From NCBI GenBank assembly GCA_048264105.1, contig JBLXDJ010000004.1, positions 124,001 through 188,000 on the forward strand: 64,000 nt of DNA, read 5' to 3'. Origin of the DNA: Oceanospirillum sp048264105. Lineage in GTDB: Bacteria; Pseudomonadota; Gammaproteobacteria; Pseudomonadales; Halomonadaceae. Both the position numbers and the translations under genes were made by a program. How positions within the stretch are numbered: the stretch's first letter is position 1; every line of letters begins with the position of its first letter. The notes beneath the pieces are model-generated. The model worked only from the letters and a program-made list of their open reading frames with translations, was not told the origin of the DNA and ran no database searches. Shown here piece after piece: positions 57,842 to 64,000 of the stretch.

Positions 57842-58954
57842 ATGGGAAATATTCAACAGCGAATTATTGCAGTGGCTTTGGTTGCAGGAGTGGTTTTTCT
57901 CTATCTGCTTCAGCCTATTCTTATGCCTTTTCTGGCGGGGATGCTGCTGGCCTACATGGGAGATCCCTTTGCCGACTGGCTGGAAGAGTTAGGGCTATCC
58001 CGTCGGTTATCTGTTGTTGTTGTGTTTTTATCGCTCTCGCTACTCTTTGTTCTGTTTCTGCTCTTTCTTATTCCTCTTCTCGGGCGGCAGTTGGTCCTGA
58101 TTCAGGAGTTTATACCGGTTGCTGTTAACTGGCTGAAGTTAACAGCAGTGCCGGTGCTTGAGCGCTATACCGGTTTTGAGGCTGGTGCTTTTGAGCTGGA
58201 TGCAATCCAGAAAGCGATCACCGGACATCTGCGTCAGGCAAGTTCTGTGGCGGGTGTCATCATAAAAGAGTTGGGGCAGTCAGGTATGGCGCTGATCAGC
58301 GCGGTGATCAATATCGGCCTGATACCCGTGGTCACCTTTTACCTTCTCCTGGATTGGGATCACCTTAAACTGAAAGTGCTGAACCTGTTTCCCCGTCGCT
58401 ATCAGGCGAAGACGGAATCTCTGGCGATGGAGTGTGATGAGGTGCTGGGTTCCTTTATTAAGGGGCAGCTGCTGGTGATGCTTTGTCTGAGCGTGATCTA
58501 CGCCACTGGCCTGTGGTTGGTGGGGCTTAAGCTCGCCTTGCTGGTGGGGTTGGTCGCAGGTCTTGCCAGTATTGTTCCATATCTTGGTGCCATCATTGGA
58601 ATTGGTGCAGGGCTTCTGGCCGGCTGGTTTCAGTTTGGCGACTGGGTGCCTCTGGTCTGGATCGCGTTAGTGTTTGGTGTCGGGCAGTTGCTGGAAAGCT
58701 TTGCTCTGACACCATTATTGGTGGGCGATAAGATAGGTCTTCATCCGGTGACAGTGATCTTTGCCATTATGGCTGGTGGTCAGTTGGCAGGTTTTGTTGG
58801 GGTGTTAATCGCGCTGCCTGTCGCTGCTGTGGTTATGGTGCTGTTACGTCACCTGCATGACTACTACAAAGATAATGATGAGCCGGAAGATCCTGATGAT
58901 GAGTCGGGTGATAAAGAGGCTGATAATCTGGTCGCGCCTAAACCTGCTGTTTGA
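57842..58954 (+). CDS. perM: AI-2E family transporter (PerM-like)
   Basis: A 370-residue inner-membrane protein with about eight helices of the AI-2E/PerM family. It shows the LQPILMPFLAGMLLAYMGDP opening, LNFPRRYQAKT-like loop residues near 180, KGQLLVMLCLSVIYATGL near 205 and the closing GLHPVTVIFAIMAGGQLAGFVGVLIALP near 300. Family members include autoinducer-2 exporters and Na+/H+ antiporters, so cargo is uncertain. A highly acidic C-terminal tail (NDEPEDPDDESGDKEAD) follows. ATG 57842 follows AGAGGA by 6 nt. Confidence 0.82.
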   Translation: MGNIQQRIIAVALVAGVVFLYLLQPILMPFLAGMLLAYMGDPFADWLEELGLSRRLSVVVVFLSLSLLFVLFLLFLIPLLGRQLVLIQEFIPVAVNWLKLTAVPVLERYTGFEAGAFELDAIQKAITGHLRQASSVAGVIIKELGQSGMALISAVINIGLIPVVTFYLLLDWDHLKLKVLNLFPRRYQAKTESLAMECDEVLGSFIKGQLLVMLCLSVIYATGLWLVGLKLALLVGLVAGLASIVPYLGAIIGIGAGLLAGWFQFGDWVPLVWIALVFGVGQLLESFALTPLLVGDKIGLHPVTVIFAIMAGGQLAGFVGVLIALPVAAVVMVLLRHLHDYYKDNDEPEDPDDESGDKEADNLVAPKPAV

Positions 58955-58985
58955 TCGTTTATGGTTCGTGGCATTGTGCCAATGC

Positions 58986-59016
58986 AAAAAGCCGACATTA
59001 CAGATGTCGGCTTTTT
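58986..59016. terminator. Bidirectional terminator
   Basis: AAAAAGCCGACAT and ATGTCGGCTTTTT (58986-58998, 59004-59016) form a perfect 13-bp stem with a 5-nt loop between two convergent genes. Confidence 0.87.
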
Positions 59017-59052
59017 GGGGCATTTCCCGGTGCTATGAGTGTGGCTGCAGGT

Positions 59053-59820
59053 TTAAATTTTGATACTGTCACCGCTTTTGATACATGTGATTTTGTAGTC
59101 TTTCAGATGTTGGTGCAGCTCTTCTGAGATCTGAATCTCCAGCCCCGGTTTCAGGTGGGAGATCAGGAGGTGGGGTTTGTGTTTCAGTTTTTTCAGGTCT
59201 TCAGCCAGGATTGCCGGGGTGTAGTGTTGTGCCAGCTTGCTGAGGGCTTCCATGCTGTTTGGGTAGCCCGCTTCAATCATCAGGGTATCGATGGATGTGC
59301 GTTGATTGAGTGCTTCCCACAGGCTGTCGTTTGTTGCGGTATCCCCGCTGAATGCAAAGCTCTTACCCTCAGTGTTCTCGACACAAAAACCGACACCCGG
59401 GACGACATGTTCAACCGGTATCGAGGTGACTTTGCGATCGCCAACCTGCACACTGGTGTGCGGGAGCATTTCGTTGAACTGCATAACCGGTTTTTCTTTG
59501 CTGGGAAGTTCTGAAAAGTCGGGCCAGATCGACCAGTTGAATATGTGGTCTTTCAGGGCTTTGATGGTTTCAGGCAGACCGTAAACCTGAATCGGTTCTT
59601 TGATCTGACTGAAGATGCTGTCAACGAGAAATGGCAAAAAAGCAATGTGATCCAGATGAGAATGGGAAATAAAGATGTGGCGGATCTGAGCCATCTGCTG
59701 AAGCTGCAGGTCACCCACGCCGCTTCCTGCATCCAGCAGGATGTCGTCATCGACCATAATGGATGTTGTGCGATTGCCAGGTCCTATGCCGCCGCTACAA
59801 CCTAAAATTGAAATCCACAT
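59053..59820 (-). CDS. MBL-fold protein, class II cyclic-nucleotide phosphodiesterase-like
   Basis: A 255-residue metallo-beta-lactamase-fold protein. The metal motif SHSHLDHIA near 52, HVVPGVGF near 138 and FSGDTATND near 155 match the class II cAMP phosphodiesterase (PDEase II) branch and related RNase Z-like enzymes. It starts 32 nt after a GAF-HD-GYP gene on the same strand, so they probably form an operon linking cyclic-nucleotide degradation. Whether the substrate is cAMP, a cyclic dinucleotide or something else cannot be read from sequence. Confidence 0.75.
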   Translation of the reverse strand: MWISILGCSGGIGPGNRTTSIMVDDDILLDAGSGVGDLQLQQMAQIRHIFISHSHLDHIAFLPFLVDSIFSQIKEPIQVYGLPETIKALKDHIFNWSIWPDFSELPSKEKPVMQFNEMLPHTSVQVGDRKVTSIPVEHVVPGVGFCVENTEGKSFAFSGDTATNDSLWEALNQRTSIDTLMIEAGYPNSMEALSKLAQHYTPAILAEDLKKLKHKPHLLISHLKPGLEIQISEELHQHLKDYKITCIKSGDSIKI

Positions 59821-59852
59821 CTTTTCTTATCCTTACATGCTTAATCTTGTCG

Positions 59853-61532
59853 TTAGACCGATGCGCTGGTACTCATCCCTGGTAGCTTGTCGGCATCGAT
59901 CTCATCAATCTGTTCTGGCTTCAGGAATTTCTCGGCGTAACTCAAATATACTTTTGATTCCACAAACAGCCGATAGATATCCGGATCCAGGTGGTTGTCT
60001 TCAACCATGCGTCCCATAATAGTTAGTGTCTGAGACAGAGGCATCGCTTTTTTATAGGGTCGGTCTGACGATGTCAGTGCTTCAAACACATCGGCAACCG
60101 CCATTATTCGGGCAGGAATCGACATCTGGTCTCGGGTTAAACCTCTTGGATACCCTTTGCCATCCATTCTTTCATGATGCCCGCCTGCATATTCAGGGAC
60201 ATTGCGCAGGTGTTTCGGGAACGGTAGTTGTTCAAGCATCCGAATCGTGAGGGTCATGTGGTTGTTAATGATCTCGCGCTCTTCTGCCGTAATGGTTCCC
60301 CTGCGAATGGTCAGGTTGTAACTTTCTTCATCGGTAATCAGTTTTTTCTGATTGCCTTCCATGTCTGTCCAGGTCAGGTGTGACAGGCCTTCGATCCGTG
60401 CAACCTGCTCATCAGCCATAAACTCGCCACCTTTGTTACAGTTTTTAACATAACTCAGGTCATCCGCAAGGGATTCTGCCAATTTTTCGTAGTGGGCGAT
60501 GATGGAAGTGTGATCTGTGTCGCCTTTCTCCAGCGCTGCAATTCGTTGTTTCAGCATAGAAATTTCCAGATCCCGCCGTAAAATCTCAAATCTGGCGGCG
60601 ACAAGTTCTATACGGTCGTGAATCGTTTCCAGTTTTGTTGCTTTTTCAACGACGTGAACAGGGGTGGTGATTTTTCCGCAGTCGTGCAACCAGGAGGCGA
60701 CTTTAAGCTCGTAGCGGTCTACCGAGTCCATGGCGAAGTCTTTGAAGTAGCTGTCATCACTTGAATGAGCGGCTTCGGCAATCATCATGGTGGCTTCGGG
60801 GACGCGGCGGCAATGGTTGCCCGTGTGTGGGGATTTTTCATCGATCGCGGTAGCGATTAGTTTGATAAAGGCATCAAACAGGTTCTGCATTTCATCGATC
60901 AGCCCCTGGTTTGTCAGGGCAACAGCAGCCTGAGATGCCAGAGATTCAGCCAGCTTCTGATCCTGAAGCGAAAAGGGGATCACCTCTCCGCTTTCCTCGT
61001 CCACCTTATTTAGCAGCTGGAGAACCGCCATGATGTCATTTTCATGGTTGGTCATCGGAATAGTGAGGAAGGATTTGGACCGATAACCGGTGCTTTCGTC
61101 GAATTTGCGGGTGCCGCTGAAATCAAAATGGGTGACGGTATAAGCGTCTTCAATATTGATGATCTCTTTATGCAATGCGGCATAGGCGGCGATCATCTGT
61201 TCGTTGGGGGTGCCGTTATCAAGATACAGGGGCAGGGGGCGGAAATTTGTGCTGATAGGGGCGCCGGTTTTTCCGCCGAGCTTAATTCCCAGCGAGTCGG
61301 TGCGAACGATTCTGAACTCCAGAGCCTTTATTTTATCGTTGAACAGATAAAGTGTTCCGCCATCGGCTCCGGTCAGCTTCTTCGCATTAATAAGAATGCG
61401 TTCCAGAAGACTGTCCATATCCTTTTCAGCGGATAGCGCAATACCAATTTCATTCAGTGTGTCCAGAATGGAAAGGTTGGGCGCGTGACTCTTGGTTTGC
61501 ATATTGTTCGCCTTGTCGGGGGATGCCGCCAT
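59853..61532 (-). CDS. GAF-HD-GYP signalling protein
   Basis: A 559-residue cytoplasmic sensor. A GAF domain covers about 22-210 (TGADGGTLYLFNDK, SKSFLTIPMTNHENDIMAVLQLLNK), followed by an HD-GYP domain (about 220-530) with the first His in SPHTGNHCRRV near 235, HD in SWLHDCGK near 283, and HHERMDGKGYPRG near 454. A coiled insertion of about 100 residues (SMLKQRIAALEKG) separates the HD from the GYP part. It probably hydrolyses cyclic di-GMP under GAF control. ATG 61532 or 61502 may be the start. Operon with the MBL gene downstream. Confidence 0.87.
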   Translation of the reverse strand: MAASPDKANNMQTKSHAPNLSILDTLNEIGIALSAEKDMDSLLERILINAKKLTGADGGTLYLFNDKIKALEFRIVRTDSLGIKLGGKTGAPISTNFRPLPLYLDNGTPNEQMIAAYAALHKEIINIEDAYTVTHFDFSGTRKFDESTGYRSKSFLTIPMTNHENDIMAVLQLLNKVDEESGEVIPFSLQDQKLAESLASQAAVALTNQGLIDEMQNLFDAFIKLIATAIDEKSPHTGNHCRRVPEATMMIAEAAHSSDDSYFKDFAMDSVDRYELKVASWLHDCGKITTPVHVVEKATKLETIHDRIELVAARFEILRRDLEISMLKQRIAALEKGDTDHTSIIAHYEKLAESLADDLSYVKNCNKGGEFMADEQVARIEGLSHLTWTDMEGNQKKLITDEESYNLTIRRGTITAEEREIINNHMTLTIRMLEQLPFPKHLRNVPEYAGGHHERMDGKGYPRGLTRDQMSIPARIMAVADVFEALTSSDRPYKKAMPLSQTLTIMGRMVEDNHLDPDIYRLFVESKVYLSYAEKFLKPEQIDEIDADKLPGMSTSASV

Positions 61533-61861
61533 TGATTTGTCCCTGTTGATCCGGTGACATCATATCAGTTTTTTATTTGGCTTCGTGTACGTCGTTCACA
61601 TTTAACCGATGAATGTGAGTGATGAAAAGACGCCTTAAACTCGTATGACTTTCAATAGCTTCTGTATAGTTTAAGCCAATGTTTTGGTCCGTGCGATAGC
61701 ATCGGTATTGCCGGAGTGTTATTATCGCGCGCCTCGCGCATTTACAGAGTGTTTTCTTGTTGTGCGTCGGTATCTGAGGTTGTTGTATGGATCAGCCTCG
61801 TTTTACTCCATTAAAGCAGGCCTTTCGTAGGGGTCGGCTACTTGTTAATGCAGGATGTTTT
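61533..61861. other. Divergent intergenic region GAF-HD-GYP / thrS
   Basis: A 329-nt gap without a convincing gene. It contains an inverted repeat TCACATT...AATGTGA (61596-61602, 61612-61618), a possible plus-strand -10 TATAGT (61665-61670), and a leader of about 185 nt before thrS. In E. coli the thrS leader mimics tRNA-Thr for autoregulation; I could not confirm such folding here. Confidence 0.4.
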
Positions 61862-63757
61862 ATGCCCGTAATTACTCTTCCAGATGGCAGTCAGCGTTCA
61901 TTTAATCAGGCTGTTACTGTCTATGATGTTGCTGCTGATATTGGTGCAGGCCTGGCAAAGGCTGCGCTGGCCGGTAAAGTGAATGGTGTACCGGTTGATA
62001 CCTCACACCTTATTGAAGAAGACGCTGAGTTAGCGATTATCACGGCTCGTGATGAAGAGGGGCTTGATACGATTCGCCACTCCTGTGCGCACCTGATGGC
62101 GATGGCGGTTCAGGATCTGTTTCCTAGTGCTCAGGTAACCATCGGTCCTGTGATTGAAAACGGTTTCTACTACGATTTTGCTTTTGAGCGTCCGTTCACG
62201 CCGGAAGATCTGGAAAAAATCGAAGCCCGCATGAAAGAGCTGGCTAAAAAAGATTATAAAATTGAGCGCTCTATCCTTTCCCGGGAAGAGGCGATCAGCC
62301 TATTTGAAGAAAAAGGCGAGAAATACAAAGTTGAGATCATCAAGGATATTCCGGGTGATCAGCCGCTGTCTTTCTATCAGCAGGGTGACTTTGTCGATCT
62401 GTGCCGTGGCCCGCATGTACCATCAACCGGCCACATTAAAGCTTTCAAACTGATGAAGGTCGCTGGTGCATATTGGCGCGGTAACTCAGACAATGAGATG
62501 CTGCAGCGTATCTATGGTACGGCCTGGAATGACAAAAAGGCGCTGAAAGAGTATCTGCACCGTCTGGAAGAAGCTGAGAAGCGTGATCACCGCAAGCTGG
62601 GTAAGCAGCTGAACCTGTTCCACATGCAGGAAGAAGCACCTGGCATGGTATTCTGGCATCCGGAAGGCTGGTCTCTGTACCAGACGATCGAAAGCTATAT
62701 GCGTCGTATGCTGGATCAGCACGACTATAAAGAGATTAAGACGCCCCAGGTTGTTGAGCGTACGCTGTGGGAAAAATCCGGTCACTGGGACAAGTTCCAT
62801 GATCAGATGTTTACCACGCACTCTGAGCACCGTGATTATGCGGTTAAGCCGATGAACTGTCCTTGCCACATCCAGGTGTTCAATCAGGGGCTGAAATCCT
62901 ACCGTGATCTGCCGCTGCGTCTGGCTGAGTTTGGCTCCTGTCACCGTAACGAGTTCTCCGGTTCTCTGCATGGTCTGATGCGTGTACGTGGCTTTACTCA
63001 GGATGATGCTCATATCTTCTGTACTGAAGATCAGATTCAGGATGAAGTATCCAGCTTCATTGATTTCCTGCATCAGGTGTATCATGACTTCGGCTTTACC
63101 GATATCGAGTACAAGCTGTCTACCCGTCCTGAGCAGCGTGTAGGTTCTGATGAGGTTTGGGATAAATCAGAGAAGGCACTGGCTGATGCGCTGAATCTGA
63201 AAAACCTTGATTGGGAAGAACTGCCGGGTGAAGGTGCCTTCTACGGACCAAAAATCGAGTTCTCTCTGAAAGATTGTCTCGGTCGTGTCTGGCAGTGTGG
63301 TACAATTCAGGTGGACTTCTCGATGCCGGGTCGTCTGGGTGCTGAATTTGTTGATCATGACGGCGAGCGTCACACGCCTGTTATGCTGCACCGTGCGATT
63401 CTCGGTTCATTCGAGCGCTTCATCGGTATTCTGATTGAACATTATGCAGGCGCACTACCTGCATGGCTGGCACCGAAGCAGCTGGTTATCATGAATATTA
63501 CCGATAAACAGGCTGACTATTGCTCTGAAATTGAAAAAAGCCTGAGAAATAAAGGCATTCGTGCATCATCGGACTTGAGAAACGAAAAAATCGGCTTTAA
63601 AATCCGTGAGCACACAATTCATAAAGTGCCTTATCTGGCCGTTATCGGCGATAAAGAAGTAGAGTCAGGAACTGTTGCCGTGCGTACCCGGACTGGCGAA
63701 GATCTGGGCGCCATGAGTCTTGAGCAGGTTGAAACACTGCTGAGTACTGGCTGCTAA
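61862..63757 (+). CDS. thrS: Threonyl-tRNA synthetase
   Basis: A 631-residue class II synthetase. An N-terminal TGS domain (1-60) precedes the editing domain with HSCAHLMAMA near 71 and the C-terminal HxH-containing stretch around CRGPHVP near 182. The catalytic core contains the zinc ligand Cys in MNCPCH near 330 and class II motifs FRNEFSGSLHGLMRVRGFTQDDAHIF (motif 2 region). The anticodon-binding domain is C-terminal. ATG 61862 has AGGA 7 nt upstream and matches homologues; an ATG 25 codons earlier does not. It precedes infC by 23 nt. Confidence 0.95.
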   Translation: MPVITLPDGSQRSFNQAVTVYDVAADIGAGLAKAALAGKVNGVPVDTSHLIEEDAELAIITARDEEGLDTIRHSCAHLMAMAVQDLFPSAQVTIGPVIENGFYYDFAFERPFTPEDLEKIEARMKELAKKDYKIERSILSREEAISLFEEKGEKYKVEIIKDIPGDQPLSFYQQGDFVDLCRGPHVPSTGHIKAFKLMKVAGAYWRGNSDNEMLQRIYGTAWNDKKALKEYLHRLEEAEKRDHRKLGKQLNLFHMQEEAPGMVFWHPEGWSLYQTIESYMRRMLDQHDYKEIKTPQVVERTLWEKSGHWDKFHDQMFTTHSEHRDYAVKPMNCPCHIQVFNQGLKSYRDLPLRLAEFGSCHRNEFSGSLHGLMRVRGFTQDDAHIFCTEDQIQDEVSSFIDFLHQVYHDFGFTDIEYKLSTRPEQRVGSDEVWDKSEKALADALNLKNLDWEELPGEGAFYGPKIEFSLKDCLGRVWQCGTIQVDFSMPGRLGAEFVDHDGERHTPVMLHRAILGSFERFIGILIEHYAGALPAWLAPKQLVIMNITDKQADYCSEIEKSLRNKGIRASSDLRNEKIGFKIREHTIHKVPYLAVIGDKEVESGTVAVRTRTGEDLGAMSLEQVETLLSTGC

Positions 63758-63780
63758 AAAGAATTATTGGAGATTTAGCT

Positions 63781-64000
63781 ATTAAGCGGAATAACCCAAG
63801 AGGTCGCAACGTAGAGGTTGCACCGATCAATGAGAACATTCGTGCTAAGGAACTGCGCTTAATTGATGCTGATGGCGAGCAGGTTGGTGTTGTAACACTG
63901 ACTGAAGCCCTGGCAAAAGCGGCAGAGGCCGGTCTGGACTTGGTTCAAATCGCTAAATCTGATCCGATCGTATGTAAAATTATGGATTACGGTCGTTATC
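63781..64000 (+). CDS. infC: Translation initiation factor IF-3 (5' part, ATT start)
   Basis: The first 73 codons of IF-3, cut by the window end. The reading frame begins at ATT 63781, with GGAG 8 nt upstream; there is no ATG, GTG or TTG nearby that would give the conserved N-terminus. After the start comes KRNNPRGRNVEVAPINENIRA and the IF3-N core (ELRLIDADGEQVGVVTL...PIVCKIMDYG). An AUU start is known for infC in E. coli, where IF-3 itself discriminates against it and so represses its own synthesis. Together with thrS upstream this is the standard thrS-infC order. Confidence 0.93.
   Translation, partial: MKRNNPRGRNVEVAPINENIRAKELRLIDADGEQVGVVTLTEALAKAAEAGLDLVQIAKSDPIVCKIMDYGRY

Noticed and set aside
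1..64000. tRNA, rRNA, insertion sequences, prophage or integron features
   Set aside because: Intergenic regions were read on both strands and no tRNA cloverleaf, transposase, integrase or terminal repeats could be supported.

Overview
The window reads as ordinary chromosome from a marine, motile gammaproteobacterium of the Oceanospirillales/Pseudomonas side of the class. The grounds are the mid-50s GC feel, a Rnf (Na+/H+-type) redox pump, the MotY flagellar stator-ring protein, a benzoate-type carrier and several c-type cytochromes. Gene orders are also ones I know from Pseudomonas and relatives: argG-motY-rnt-peroxiredoxin-grxD-argF-ABC ATPase, dcd-apbC-metG-rnfABCDGE, purM-purN-DUF3108 beside DUF2066-perM, and thrS-infC. 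I see no rRNA, tRNA, insertion sequence, prophage or CRISPR. Genus cannot be settled from sequence reading alone.

Layout. 0-9.5 kb: two alpha/beta hydrolases, a small lipoprotein cytochrome c, a tandem-HD (HD-GYP) signalling protein, an MFS carrier, an orphan KDPG aldolase, an eIF-2B-like sugar-phosphate isomerase candidate, a degenerate LytM lipoprotein, a carboxylesterase, a 35-residue membrane microprotein and a 113-residue unknown preceded by a long hairpin. 9.6-18.5 kb: a hotdog-fold protein, an Fbp-type ABC ATPase, argF, grxD, a 2-Cys peroxiredoxin, RNase T, motY and argG, mostly single-gene units separated by clear intrinsic terminators. 17.4-20.3 kb: an ETHE1-like metallo-beta-lactamase protein divergent from a SulP carrier, with a long inverted repeat between them. 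20.3-29.1 kb: small unknowns, a crotonase, gloA, a diheme cytochrome and an overlapping btuFCD vitamin B12 uptake operon, then a 38-residue lysine-rich microprotein, a ribbon-helix-helix protein and nth.

29.1-41.2 kb lies between nth and rnfE, which are adjacent in many relatives, and looks like an accessory block. It holds a four-gene Zrg-like zinc operon behind a textbook Zur box, a DUF924 gene, an XRE-cupin regulator divergent from benE with two 18-bp palindromes between them, an outer-membrane barrel, argP/argO, an AT-rich gene with HEPN/ApeA-like features, DUF2252 and DUF1543. 41.2-48 kb is rnfABCDGE, whose RnfC carries six tandem Ala/Lys-rich modules. 48.2-53 kb: metG, apbC, a flavin reductase-like gene and dcd. 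53-64 kb: a periplasmic binding protein, DUF3108, purN, purM, DUF2066, an AI-2E family permease, a cAMP-phosphodiesterase-like MBL protein next to a GAF-HD-GYP protein, thrS, and the 5' part of infC, which begins at an ATT codon.

The most notable items are the Zur-controlled zinc operon built around an FtsX/MacB-type permease, the lysine-rich microprotein, the paired operators between the XRE-cupin gene and benE, the expanded RnfC tail, the AT-rich HEPN-like gene, and several long unexplained leader hairpins (9070-9114, 13196-13223, 12519-12537, 15945-15969).
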